From DATMMS01 sp036824145 (GTDB lineage: Bacteria; Chloroflexota; Dormibacteria; DASZGP01): DNA of 51,092 nt. Under the pieces are notes generated by a model that saw nothing but the letters and a program-made list of their open reading frames with translations, did not search any database and had not been told where the DNA came from. The stretch spans positions 1-51,092 of the forward strand of contig DAITAT010000006.1 in the NCBI GenBank assembly GCA_036824145.1, in the 5' to 3' direction. Positions 16,566 through 25,439 of the stretch are shown piece after piece (the stretch's first letter is position 1; each line of letters starts with the position of its first letter). The translations under genes were made by a program, and so were the position numbers.

Positions 16566-17834
16566 TCAGAACCACGGCGAGAAGCGACCGCGGGCGCAGC
16601 GGTCATGGGGGTCGAACTGCTGCTTGACGCGGCGCATCAGTTGGACCGAACTAGAGGGCGGACCCCAGAGGTCGGCGACCTCCGCCAGGCCTTCGAGTCG
16701 GCGACGAACGCTTACGGAGGCCTCGGTGGGCGACCCCAGGCGTCCGCGCCAGTCGTCAAGACAGGCGGCGTGCTCGGCAGCCGAGCCGCCAGACAGAACT
16801 GCGGTATGAATGCCGAGGACAACCGAGCTGCACATCGTTGCCTCGACCCCAGCCCCTGCGGCGGACTCCCTTAGTGCCTTCAGTACGTCCGGGAGCCGGC
16901 TTGGAAGTGTGCCGGCCCGCACAACGGTCTGGCCAGGTTTTCCATCGAGGTGGCGTCGAACACCTTCCCACGCCTCGGCCTCACCAGCGCCGTCAAGGAC
17001 CTCAACGCCAGCGCCAGTGCCCCCCACTCGGCGCAGCATTGTCGTGACCTGGGAGTCCACCGGCTCTGGCTGCCCCTCGATCCGCACCAGCAGTTCGCCG
17101 TTGTCCCACTCGACTGCGGTCGGCTCGATCGCGCCCCCGCAAACCTCCATCGACAGGGGGAAGGCGTCTTCGGCACCCCGCTGGAGCTTGACCGTACGGC
17201 TCACTATCGGGCGAGGGTGCAGCCGAAAGATGACCTCAGCGATCATCCCCAACGCCCCCAGTGAGCCGGTGAAGAGCCTGGCCAGGTCGTAGCCAGCCAC
17301 GTTCTTGATGACCCTGCCCCCGGAGTGCGCCACCGTCCCGTCGGCGAGGACCACGGTCATCCCGATCACCAGGTCGCGCACGGCTCCGTACTTGAGGCGG
17401 CGCGGGCCGGAGTCGGCGGTGGCGACCAATCCGCCGACAGTCGCCCCTGGCCCCGCGCTCGCCGGGTCGACGCCGAGCCACTGGCCCGTGCTGGCGAGGA
17501 GATTCTGGAGGTCGGCAACGGGAACACCGGCCTCGACCGCTACGGTCATGTCAGCAGCGTCGTGGGCGAGGATCCGGTTGAGGTCGGACGAGTCGGCTAC
17601 CAGGTCGACAGAGGATGGCGGCGCGCCCCAGTCGAGCTTTGAACCGCTGCCACGGAACAGCAGCGCCGCCTCCTCGAGAGCAGCCGCGCGGAGCAGCTCG
17701 GCGGCCGCATCAACCGAATCCGGACGGGCGGTCCGGGCTCGCGCTGCAGCCAAACCCGAGCTGTTCAGAAGCGGCTCGCCACGCCGGCGATCTCCAGCGG
17801 ATGAGGCTGGTACGGCCCGCTTGCTTCGCCGCAC
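16566..17834 (-). CDS. glcE: Glycolate oxidase FAD-binding subunit GlcE
   Basis: Up to 422 residues with a PCMH-type FAD-binding domain. Key segments are LRAAALEEAALLFRGSGSKLDWG, ATVGGLVATADSGPRRLKYGAVRDLVIGMTVVLADG and SGGRVIKNVAGYDLARLFTGSLGALGMI, all typical of GlcE, which lacks the larger C-terminal region of GlcD. With GlcD and GlcF it forms membrane-associated glycolate dehydrogenase (glycolate to glyoxylate). The start is uncertain. The first ATG (17834) lies inside glcD, and the GlcE-like sequence begins about residue 36. A CTG at 17768 overlapping the glcD TGA (CTGA) would give the expected length and coupled translation but is a rare start codon. The downstream neighbour across the gap is aceB. 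Confidence 0.85.
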   Translation of the reverse strand: MRRSKRAVPASSAGDRRRGEPLLNSSGLAAARARTARPDSVDAAAELLRAAALEEAALLFRGSGSKLDWGAPPSSVDLVADSSDLNRILAHDAADMTVAVEAGVPVADLQNLLASTGQWLGVDPASAGPGATVGGLVATADSGPRRLKYGAVRDLVIGMTVVLADGTVAHSGGRVIKNVAGYDLARLFTGSLGALGMIAEVIFRLHPRPIVSRTVKLQRGAEDAFPLSMEVCGGAIEPTAVEWDNGELLVRIEGQPEPVDSQVTTMLRRVGGTGAGVEVLDGAGEAEAWEGVRRHLDGKPGQTVVRAGTLPSRLPDVLKALRESAAGAGVEATMCSSVVLGIHTAVLSGGSAAEHAACLDDWRGRLGSPTEASVSVRRRLEGLAEVADLWGPPSSSVQLMRRVKQQFDPHDRCARGRFSPWF

Positions 17835-19234
17835 AGGCGCGGCGTCGGGAAGACCTTGCCTGGGTTGCAGATGTTCTGAGGATCAAAGGCCGCACGCGCG
17901 CGGGCCATCGTCGCGAGGTCGTCTGCCGTGAACATCTTGGGCATGGAGCAGGCCTTGTCCACCCCCACCCCGTGCTCGCCGGTGATCGAACCCCCGTTCT
18001 CGACGCAGACCTCGATGATGCGCGTCGCGAGCTGTTCGGCCGCCTCCGCCTCGCCCTTGCGTCGGTCGTAGAGGACCAGGGGATGGAGGTTGCCATCTCC
18101 GGCGTGGAAAACGTTTGCCACCCGGAGGCCCGCCGCCTCGGCCATCTGCTCGATCCGGTCGAGCACCTCCGCCAGCTTGGTACGCGGGATGACGCCGTCC
18201 TGGACGAAGTAGTCGGGGGTGATTCGGCCAACCGCAGCGAACGCCGACTTGCGGCCCTGCCAGATGAGCGCCCGCTCTTGGGCATCCGCCGCGACTCGGA
18301 TCTTGGTCGCGCCACGCTCTTGGCACACGCGCCCAACGGCGGCGAAGCCGTCATCACACTCGCTTTCGGGGCCGTCGACCTCGATGATGAGTGCTGCCCC
18401 GGCATCAAGCGAGTAGCCGGCATGGGTGGCTTCCTCGCAGGCGGCGATGGCCAGGTTGTCCATCATCTCGACCGCCGCCGGCACGATTCCGGCCGCGACG
18501 ATATCGCTCACCGCCTCGCCAGCCTCAGCCGGGCTCCGGAAGTCGGCCACCATTGTGCGAACCCCCTCCGGCTTCGGCAGCAAGCGCACGGTGATACGAG
18601 TTGCGATCCCCAGTGTGCCCTCCGAGCCGATGAACACCCCGCGGAGGTCGAATCCGGCCGGGTCAGCCCCCTCGCCTCCCAGCTCCACCACCGAGCCGTC
18701 AGGCAGGACCACCTGCAGCGCCAGGATGTGGTTGGTGGTGAACCCGTACTTGAGGCAGTGCGCACCGCCCGAGTTCTCCGCCACGTTGCCGCCGATTGAG
18801 CACACGACCTGGCTGGAGGGGTCTGGCGCGTAGTAAAGGCCGTGTTGAGAAACGGCCTTCGAGATCTCCAGGTTGGTCACCCCGGGCTCGAGGACCGCGC
18901 GACGGTTGACCGCGTCTATCGAGATGATTCGCCGCATCCGGGTCAGGACGATCAAGACCCCATCCGACACGGGCAGCGCGCCACCCGACAGGCCGGTCCC
19001 CGAGCCGCGCGCGACGAATGGCACCTCATGTTCATGGCAGAGGCAGACGACCGCGGCCACCTGCTCCACCGTCGTCGGGAGCACCACCAGGCCCGGCACG
19101 ACCCGGTAGCTGGCGAGCCCGTCACACTCGTAAGTCCGGAGCTCAGCTGGGTCGACGATCAGCCCCGCAGGTCCGATGGCTGCCTCGATCTTGGTCAGGA
19201 AATCGCGCTGCAGCTTGTCACCGCCGGAAATCAC
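17765..19234 (-). CDS. glcD: Glycolate oxidase FAD subunit GlcD
   Basis: 489 residues, the usual GlcD length. The FAD-binding PCMH domain shows VPFVARGSGTGLSGGALP, DPSSQVVCSIGGNVAENSGGAHCLKYG and FIGSEGTLGI. The C-terminal FAD-oxidase domain shows VFHAGDGNLHPLVLYD and SITGEHGVGVDK, and the end is FDPQNICNPGKVFP. This is the catalytic subunit that oxidises glycolate or D-lactate. The GTG at 19234 has no strong Shine-Dalgarno; TAAGGT lies exactly six bases upstream (19241-19246), so a leaderless mRNA is likely. It is the first gene of glcD-glcE-aceB and is divergent from glcF, which differs from the common single glcDEF operon. Confidence 0.92.
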   Translation of the reverse strand: MISGGDKLQRDFLTKIEAAIGPAGLIVDPAELRTYECDGLASYRVVPGLVVLPTTVEQVAAVVCLCHEHEVPFVARGSGTGLSGGALPVSDGVLIVLTRMRRIISIDAVNRRAVLEPGVTNLEISKAVSQHGLYYAPDPSSQVVCSIGGNVAENSGGAHCLKYGFTTNHILALQVVLPDGSVVELGGEGADPAGFDLRGVFIGSEGTLGIATRITVRLLPKPEGVRTMVADFRSPAEAGEAVSDIVAAGIVPAAVEMMDNLAIAACEEATHAGYSLDAGAALIIEVDGPESECDDGFAAVGRVCQERGATKIRVAADAQERALIWQGRKSAFAAVGRITPDYFVQDGVIPRTKLAEVLDRIEQMAEAAGLRVANVFHAGDGNLHPLVLYDRRKGEAEAAEQLATRIIEVCVENGGSITGEHGVGVDKACSMPKMFTADDLATMARARAAFDPQNICNPGKVFPTPRLCGEASGPYQPHPLEIAGVASRF

Positions 19235-19477
19235 GCACCCACCTTATGTCTTTTGCACTCCTTCCACGATGCGGAGGAACAGGTCTACACATAATGAGAA
19301 ACTCGGTGATATGATGCCACCCCGGATGAAACGCCGCATCCCTGCCTGCGGGGAGGGGGCGCGGGACGGGCGCCACTTACAAGCACATCTACGAGGCGGA
19401 AATGATCGCTGTGATGATGCCACCGCTCAAGGGGGGAAGCCTTTCACGATGAGGCGTTTGGGGGGCGATTCAGGGGG
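19235..19477. promoter_or_regulatory. Divergent glcD/glcF control region
   Basis: This 243-base region separates two divergent transcription units for subunits of one enzyme. On the glcD side TAAGGT (19241-19246) precedes the GTG by six bases. An 11-bp direct repeat atgatgccacc occurs at 19311-19321 and 19414-19424, about 103 bases apart, each preceded by a GTGAT-like stretch. It could be two copies of one operator. No regulator gene is present nearby. Confidence 0.35.
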
Positions 19478-20851
19478 GTGTCGACGGCGGCTGAGCCCGG
19501 TCTGCCACCAGTGATGGGCGAGCCGGCCGAATCGATGACGCAGGGCGCGCAAGTGAGCGCTTTCGACGCTCACCGACCACCGGCCGAAGGCCTCATCGAG
19601 GACTGCGTGCATTGCGGCTTCTGCCTACCAACCTGCCCCACCTACGCGCTCTGGGGTGAGGAGATGGACTCGCCGCGCGGCCGTGTCTATCTGATGCAGC
19701 TGGCGCGGGAGGGCGCGACCGGGATCGATGCCACCTTCGCCCGGCATTTCGACGCCTGCCTCGGATGCATGGCCTGCGTCACCGCCTGCCCGTCGGGCGT
19801 CCAGTACGACCGGCTGCTCGAAGCCGTGAGGCCGCAGGTGGAGCGCAACTTCAAGCGACGGCCGGGTGACCGCGCCTTCCGAGCCCTGGTCTTTGGCCTT
19901 TTCCCCCACCCCGGTCGGCTCCGAGTGGCCGCGACCCTGGGGGCCGTGTACCAGAAGATAGGGCTTCGCGCCCTGGCCCGGCGTGTCGGGCTGCTGGGCC
20001 GCCTGCCCCCCCGGCTGCGAGCCCTCGAGGCGCTCCTCCCGCCGCTCGCCCTGCGCGCGCTGTGGGCCCGAACCCCGAGTCACACCTCCGCGATTGGTCC
20101 GCCTAGGCGTCGCGTGGGCCTGCTTACCGGCTGTGTCCAGCGCGTAGTCTTCGGCGATGTCAACGCCGCCACCGTCCGAGTGCTGGCGGCCGAGGGATGC
20201 GACGTGGTCGCGCCGAGGGCGCAGGGTTGCTGCGGCGCTCTTCTCCTTCACGCCGGGCGTGAGGCCGAGGCCCTGGACCGCGCCCGCGCCCTGATCGACG
20301 TCTTCGGTGAGGCTGACGTCGATACCATCGTCGTCAACGTCGCCGGCTGCGGCTCCTCGATGAAGGCGTACGCCGAATTGCTCAGCGATGACCCGGCATA
20401 CGCAGACAAGGCGAAGGACTTCACATCTCGGGTCCGCGACGTCTCTGAGCTGCTGGCAGACCTGGAACCGAGGGCCGCGCGCCACCCCATCGGCGCCCGC
20501 GTGGCCTACCACGACGCTTGCCATCTCGCCCATGCACAAGGGGTGCGCATCCAGCCCCGCGAGTTGCTGCGCGCCATCCCTGGACTCGAAGTGGTGGACA
20601 CCCCCGATGCCGAGATCTGCTGTGGATCGGCCGGGATCTACAACCTCGTCGAGCCGGAGGCCGCCGCCGAACTGGGACGGCGCAAGGCGGCAGGCATCGC
20701 GACCGTGAAGCCCGACGCGGTCGCCACTGCAAATGCCGGCTGCCTGCTACAGATCCGCCGATATCTGGGCGAGGGCGTTCCCCTTTTCCACCCCATCGAG
20801 CTGGTCGACGCCTCCATCCGTGGCGTCGACCCGATGCACCCTACCCGTTAG
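19478..20851 (+). CDS. glcF: Glycolate oxidase iron-sulfur subunit GlcF
   Basis: 457 residues. CVHCGFCLPTCPTY and CLGCMACVTACPSGVQY near residues 45-110 bind two 4Fe-4S clusters. Two CCG (heterodisulfide-reductase-like) domains follow, with GCCGALLLHAG and CHLAHAQG...EICCGSAGIYNL. This subunit passes electrons from GlcD/GlcE to the quinone pool. It is slightly longer than usual because of its N-terminus. The GTG at 19478 follows a G-run directly, and ATG codons at 19514 and 19535 are alternatives, the conserved sequence beginning only near residue 38. It is transcribed with the permease and glycerate kinase genes, away from glcD and glcE. Confidence 0.92.
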   Translation: MSTAAEPGLPPVMGEPAESMTQGAQVSAFDAHRPPAEGLIEDCVHCGFCLPTCPTYALWGEEMDSPRGRVYLMQLAREGATGIDATFARHFDACLGCMACVTACPSGVQYDRLLEAVRPQVERNFKRRPGDRAFRALVFGLFPHPGRLRVAATLGAVYQKIGLRALARRVGLLGRLPPRLRALEALLPPLALRALWARTPSHTSAIGPPRRRVGLLTGCVQRVVFGDVNAATVRVLAAEGCDVVAPRAQGCCGALLLHAGREAEALDRARALIDVFGEADVDTIVVNVAGCGSSMKAYAELLSDDPAYADKAKDFTSRVRDVSELLADLEPRAARHPIGARVAYHDACHLAHAQGVRIQPRELLRAIPGLEVVDTPDAEICCGSAGIYNLVEPEAAAELGRRKAAGIATVKPDAVATANAGCLLQIRRYLGEGVPLFHPIELVDASIRGVDPMHPTR

Positions 20852-20897
20852 TGAGATAGCCGAACCGCCCAAATAAATCTGTCGAAGGAGAGGAGAC

Positions 20898-22829
20898 GTG
20901 CTTCTAGCGTTCCACCCGGCCTACCAGCCGATTGGTGACAACCTCGTCCTGTCGGCCGTGGTGGCGGGCATCCCGCTGTACATCCTGTTCACCTTGCTGG
21001 CGGTCTTGCGCCGGCCAGCCTGGCAGGCCGCGCTGGCGGCGGTGCTGTCGTGCGTGATCCTCGCCGTGGTGGGGTGGAAGATGCCGCTGGGGCTGTCCCT
21101 GTCGGCCACCACTGAGGGTATGGCCTTCGGGCTGTGGCCAATCTCCTGGATCGTCCTCAACGCCGTCTTCTTTCACAACCTCACCGTTGCCAGCGGCGAT
21201 TTCGATGTCATCCGGCGTTCGCTGACCCGGCTCACCGCCGACCGACGATTGCAGGCGCTGCTGGTGGCGTTTAGTTTCGGCGCGTTGTTGGAGGGCATCG
21301 CCGGGTTCGGGGCTCCGGTCGCGATCACCGCCTCGATCCTGGCCGCCCTCGGCTTCGAGCCGGTAAGCGCGGCGGTCCTGGCCCTACTGGCCAACACCGC
21401 GCCGGTCGCCTTCGGGTCGATCGGCATCCCGATCACGACCCTGGGGGGGCTGACGGCGGGAATCATCGGTCACGGGACCCAGGACACCAACGTCGTCACG
21501 CACGCTCTCTCCTCCATGGTCGGGCGCCAACTGCCGGTCTTCTCCGTGATCATCCCCGCATACCTGATTGTGGTACTGGCTGGCTGGCGGCGGATGCGCG
21601 AGGTCTTGCCGGCGGTACTGGTCACCGGCGTTGCGTTCGCGTCGGTGCAGTTCCTGGTGTCCAACTTCCTCGGGCCGGAGCTCACCGATATCCTGGCTGC
21701 GCTTGCTTCGATGGGTGCGCTGGCAGCCCTGCTCCGCGTCTGGCGGCCCCGCGAGATCTGGGGGTTCGCGCCCGCGGAGGCAACGCTGGGGGTGGGGGCG
21801 TCGCCCCCGGTCGGCGATGGGGTAACGACCACTGGCGCGATGCCCACGCTCGAGGAGCAGCCCCCGGCGGCGGAGCCGGCGGATCGGTCCGGTCGCGTGT
21901 GGCGGGCGTTCTTCATCTACGTCCTGCTGGTCCTGGTCATCCTCGTCGGGCAGATGGGAAGTCTGCCCTTCTTCAGTGGTAGCCCGCCCGGGGACGTCAA
22001 GACCGCCCTGGGAACGCCTGCGAACATCACTTCCGATCTGAAATGCGGCTCGATCGCGTTCAAGCTCTGCCCCAAGCCCTGGATCGGTCCAAGCCCGGTC
22101 AAGGACCGTCAGGCCTTCAAGTTCCCGGTTTGGAACTTCTTCTGGCCGGGCAGCTACGAGCTGGTCAAGGGCGCTCCGAAGTCACTCATCTTCCGCGAAA
22201 AGCCGATCGTCGCCAAAGAGGGCGCCTACGACCTGATCTACAACTGGGACTTCCTGGCGGCGGCCGGCAGCCTCGTCCTTTACGCTGGGGTGCTCGCCTT
22301 TCTATTCATGCGGGCGCTCGGGTGGAAGACGCCGCTGAAGACATTCTTTGTTGTCTACGGGCAAACTTTGCGTCAGCTCCGACTACCGATCATCACGATT
22401 GCCTTGATCCTAGGCATCGCCCAGGTGATGAACTACTCGGGAATGACTTCGACGCTGGCAATCCTGATGGCCAAGACCGGGGTGATGTTCCCATTCTTCT
22501 CAGCGTTCATCGGCATGCTGGGTGTCTTCCTCACCGGAAGCGACACCTCGTCTAACACCCTCTTTGGGCCGATGCAGGCGCTTACCGCCAAGCTGCAGCA
22601 CATTAACCCGGTGCTGGCGGCGGCGACCAACTCCTCGGGCGGGGTGATGGGCAAAATGATCAGCCCGCAAAACCTGTCGGTGGGCGCGGCCGGAGTCAAC
22701 AAGGTGGGCGCGGAAGGGGCGATCTTCCGCAGGGTCATCGGCTACAGCCTGATCCTAACCGCCCTGGTCGGGGTCTTGGCCATGATCCAGGCTTACCTGG
22801 TGCCGGGAGTCATCCCTGTGGTGCCGTAG
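20898..22829 (+). CDS. lctP: L-lactate/glycolate permease (LctP family)
   Basis: A 643-residue membrane protein with about 13-14 hydrophobic helices. EGIAGFGAPVAITASILAALGFEPVSAAVLALLANTAPVAFGSIGIPI is the diagnostic LctP segment, and FLTGSDTSSNTLFGPMQ near the C-terminus is the second. It imports lactate or glycolate with protons. E. coli has the paralogues LldP and GlcA; the glc neighbours here favour glycolate, but specificity cannot be read. An extracytoplasmic loop between helices at about residues 355-430 is larger than the core family needs. The GTG at 20898 has AAGGAGAGGAG at 20885-20895. It lies 46 bases after glcF and nine bases before the glycerate kinase gene. Confidence 0.92.
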   Translation: MLLAFHPAYQPIGDNLVLSAVVAGIPLYILFTLLAVLRRPAWQAALAAVLSCVILAVVGWKMPLGLSLSATTEGMAFGLWPISWIVLNAVFFHNLTVASGDFDVIRRSLTRLTADRRLQALLVAFSFGALLEGIAGFGAPVAITASILAALGFEPVSAAVLALLANTAPVAFGSIGIPITTLGGLTAGIIGHGTQDTNVVTHALSSMVGRQLPVFSVIIPAYLIVVLAGWRRMREVLPAVLVTGVAFASVQFLVSNFLGPELTDILAALASMGALAALLRVWRPREIWGFAPAEATLGVGASPPVGDGVTTTGAMPTLEEQPPAAEPADRSGRVWRAFFIYVLLVLVILVGQMGSLPFFSGSPPGDVKTALGTPANITSDLKCGSIAFKLCPKPWIGPSPVKDRQAFKFPVWNFFWPGSYELVKGAPKSLIFREKPIVAKEGAYDLIYNWDFLAAAGSLVLYAGVLAFLFMRALGWKTPLKTFFVVYGQTLRQLRLPIITIALILGIAQVMNYSGMTSTLAILMAKTGVMFPFFSAFIGMLGVFLTGSDTSSNTLFGPMQALTAKLQHINPVLAAATNSSGGVMGKMISPQNLSVGAAGVNKVGAEGAIFRRVIGYSLILTALVGVLAMIQAYLVPGVIPVVP

Positions 22830-22838
22830 CCGGCGCCC

Positions 22839-23957
22839 GTGTTGGTGGTCGTCGCCCCGGACAAGTTCAAAGGCAGCCTCACCGCGCTCGAGGCCGCGAC
22901 CGCGATCGCGGCCGGGCTGCGTGAAGGCCAGCCGGGGGCCCAGGCGCGTATCTTGCCCATTGCCGACGGCGGCGACGGGACAGTCGACGCCGCGGTGGCG
23001 GCGGGGTACGAGCGGGTGAAGCTCGAGGTCGCCGGGCCGACTGGCGAGCCGGTGGAGGCCGCAATCGCGCTTCGTGGGGACACCGTCATAGTGGAGATGG
23101 CGCAGGCCTCCGGGATGCAGCGTTTGCCGGGCGGGCGGCCGGCTCCTTTGACCGCCTCGACATTCGGCACCGGCGAGCTGGTCCGGGCGGCGTTGGACCG
23201 CGGTGCTCGGGAGGTGGTTCTGGGGATCGGCGGTAGCGCCACCACCGACGGGGGAAGCGGCATGGCGCGGGCGCTCGGGGCGCGCTTCCTCGCCGCCGAT
23301 GGCACCGAATTGCCGCCCGGGGGAGCTGCGCTCGCCGGCCTGTCCAGGATCGACATCGACAAGCTTGACCCACGCCTGGCGAGCGTGAGGGTGACGGTGG
23401 CGATCGACGTTGACAACCCCCTCTGCGGTCCGGACGGCGCGGCCTACATTTACGGTCCCCAGAAGGGGGCAACTCCGGAGGACGTCAAGGTCCTGGACGC
23501 GGCGTTGCGGCACTACGCGGAGGTGCTCACGCGGGCCGTTGGGGTCGACATCAGCGCGGTGCCCGGTGCCGGGGCGGCCGGGGGGCTTGGCGCCGGCGCG
23601 ATGGCGTTCCTCAAGGCAACGCCGCGCTCCGGCATCTCTCTCCTGCTCGACCTGGTCGGGTTCCGCGAGGCGCTCGAGGGGGCTTCGCTGGTGGTCACTG
23701 GGGAGGGCGCTCTCGATGTACAGAGCCTGCGCGGCAAGGCGGTGATGGGGGTAACTCGCGCGGCGGCGGCGGCCGGCGTTCCCGTCGTGGTCCTGGCGGG
23801 AAGGGTGGATCTGTCGCCGGAGGAGGCCATCCAGGCTGGCTTCGCGGCGACCTACGCCCTTACCGACCTGGAGCCTGACCTCAGCCGCTGCTGCCGCGAC
23901 GCCGCGATGCTGCTGCGGCAGCTGGCCGCAGGGATTGTGTGGGCTAAGAAACCCTGA
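22839..23957 (+). CDS. glxK: Glycerate kinase (GlxK/GarK family)
   Basis: 372 residues, full length for the family. Diagnostic segments are APDKFKGSLTALEAA at the N-terminus, LPIADGGDGTVDA, GTGELVRAALDRGAREVVLGIGGSATTDGGSGMARALG, and TGEGALDVQSLRGKAVMGV near the C-terminus. The enzyme phosphorylates D-glycerate, usually to 2-phosphoglycerate, feeding glycolysis. In glycolate degradation it is the last step after glyoxylate carboligase and tartronate semialdehyde reductase, but neither of those is in the window. Its role may be completed elsewhere, or the permease may also bring in glycerate. The GTG start is nine bases after the permease stop, so it belongs to the glcF operon. Confidence 0.9.
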   Translation: MLVVVAPDKFKGSLTALEAATAIAAGLREGQPGAQARILPIADGGDGTVDAAVAAGYERVKLEVAGPTGEPVEAAIALRGDTVIVEMAQASGMQRLPGGRPAPLTASTFGTGELVRAALDRGAREVVLGIGGSATTDGGSGMARALGARFLAADGTELPPGGAALAGLSRIDIDKLDPRLASVRVTVAIDVDNPLCGPDGAAYIYGPQKGATPEDVKVLDAALRHYAEVLTRAVGVDISAVPGAGAAGGLGAGAMAFLKATPRSGISLLLDLVGFREALEGASLVVTGEGALDVQSLRGKAVMGVTRAAAAAGVPVVVLAGRVDLSPEEAIQAGFAATYALTDLEPDLSRCCRDAAMLLRQLAAGIVWAKKP

Positions 23958-23997
23958 TCGATCCCCGTCATGCCCGAGTGCAGGCTAGACAGCGAGG

Positions 23998-25233
23998 TTA
24001 TTTGTTGGGTTGGCGAACGTGGTCGGGGTTGAGGTCCGCGATCCTGTTGACGCCCAGCAATTTCATGGTTCGGGTCATCTCTCCGCGCAGGATCTCGATG
24101 CTGCGGTCCACGCCGCGCCGGCCGCCCGCCATCAGCCCGTACAGGTAGGCACGGCCGACCAGCGTGAAGTCCGCACCGAGCGCCAGGGCGGCGATGATGT
24201 CTCCGCCGCTCATGATGCCGGTGTCCAGCATGATGCACGTCTTCCCCTTGAGCGCCGAGGCGATTTCCGGGAGCAGGTGCAGGGGAACGGGTGCGCGGTC
24301 CAGCTGGCGGCCGCCGTGGTTGGAAATCACGATACCGTCCGCTCCGTGGTCCACGACGCTCTTGGCGTCGTCCACCGTCTGGATGCCCTTGACCACCAGC
24401 CTGCCCTTCCATGTTCCACGCAGCCAGTCCAGGTCATCGAAGGTCAGGGTCGGGTCGAACATTGAGTCGACCAGGTCGGCTACGGTGCCGGAGTAACGCG
24501 AGAGAGACGCAAAGGCCAGTGGCTCGGTCGTGAGGAAATTAAACCACCATCCCGGCCGGTAGGAGGCGTCCAGTACGGTCTTGAGAGTAAGGGCCGGAGG
24601 AATGGTCATGCCGTTGCGGACATCGCGTAGGCGGGCCCCGGCTACAGGGGTGTCCACGGTGACCATCAGGGTGTCGTTACCCGCTTTCGAGGCGCGCTCG
24701 ATCAGCTCCATGGACCGGTCCCGGTCTGTCCAGAGATAGAGCTGGAACCAGTTGCGCCCCGACGGTGCTGCAGCAGCCACGTCCTCGATGGACGCGGTGC
24801 CCATTGTCGATAGGGTGTAGGGGATGCCCGCGGCCTCGGCGGCCCGCGAGCCGGCATACTCGCCTTCGGAGTGCATCATGCGGGTGAAGCCGGTAGGTGC
24901 GATGCCGAAGGGCATCGCGGCGGTTCGACCCAGCACATCGGTGCTCAGATCCACAGATTCGACGTTGCGCAGAATACCCGGGCGGAACTCCAGGTCCGTA
25001 AAGGCCTGCCGGGCCCGGTTGAGGGTGATTTCAGCCTCCGCAGCACCGTCCGTGTAGTCAAAGGGTGCCTGCGGCGTCCGTCTCTTGGCAATTGTCCGCA
25101 GGTCAGCGATGGTGCTGGCGCGTTTGAGCCGCGCGGTTGCGGAGAAGTCTACTTTCTTGAACTGCATCAGCGGCGCCAGGTCCTTGACCTTGGGAATGCG
25201 GCGCCTCAGGGCTGGGGGAGTGTTCTGATTCAT
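23998..25233 (-). CDS. lldD: FMN-dependent L-2-hydroxyacid dehydrogenase (L-lactate dehydrogenase LldD family)
   Basis: 411 residues of the FMN alpha-hydroxyacid oxidase/dehydrogenase TIM barrel. PFGIAPTGFTRMMHSEGEYAGSRAAEAAGIPYTLSTMGTASIEDVA binds flavin. NWFQLYLWTDRD and LMVTVDTPVAGARLRDVRNG follow. GIVISNHGGRQLDRAPVPL carries the catalytic His and substrate-binding Arg, and MLDTGIMSGGDIIAALALGADFTLVGRAYLYGLMAGG the phosphate site. It oxidises L-lactate to pyruvate or a similar 2-hydroxyacid; glycolate is also possible in this family. GAGG five bases before the ATG supports the start. It is convergent with the glcF-lctP-glxK operon, which brings in its likely substrate, and divergent from the Liv-type transporter. 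Confidence 0.9.
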   Translation of the reverse strand: MNQNTPPALRRRIPKVKDLAPLMQFKKVDFSATARLKRASTIADLRTIAKRRTPQAPFDYTDGAAEAEITLNRARQAFTDLEFRPGILRNVESVDLSTDVLGRTAAMPFGIAPTGFTRMMHSEGEYAGSRAAEAAGIPYTLSTMGTASIEDVAAAAPSGRNWFQLYLWTDRDRSMELIERASKAGNDTLMVTVDTPVAGARLRDVRNGMTIPPALTLKTVLDASYRPGWWFNFLTTEPLAFASLSRYSGTVADLVDSMFDPTLTFDDLDWLRGTWKGRLVVKGIQTVDDAKSVVDHGADGIVISNHGGRQLDRAPVPLHLLPEIASALKGKTCIMLDTGIMSGGDIIAALALGADFTLVGRAYLYGLMAGGRRGVDRSIEILRGEMTRTMKLLGVNRIADLNPDHVRQPNK

Positions 25234-25439
25234 GGCAACCTCGTCTATTTAGAGCGACTGAGAATGTGGTTGGATCACCTGATGCAGATCAGCCTACGTG
25301 CATCGCCCGGGGGCGGCTCGATCGATACCATCGGATTGGCTCCAGGCGGGTTGCAATTCCTCTGGCTGACCGTGCGCGACCGGGTCTTTGCTGGCATAGT
25401 GTTACGACCAGTACCCAGGAATCGGAGGAGCGGAGTTAA
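25234..25439. promoter_or_regulatory. Divergent intergenic region between lldD and the Liv-type operon
   Basis: 206 bases hold the starts of two divergent units. CTGATGCAGATCAG at 25279-25292 is a short perfect inverted repeat (CTGAT arms, 4-base spacer) that could be an operator. CATAGT at 25395-25400 could be a -10 for the transporter operon, without a good -35. Confidence 0.25.
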
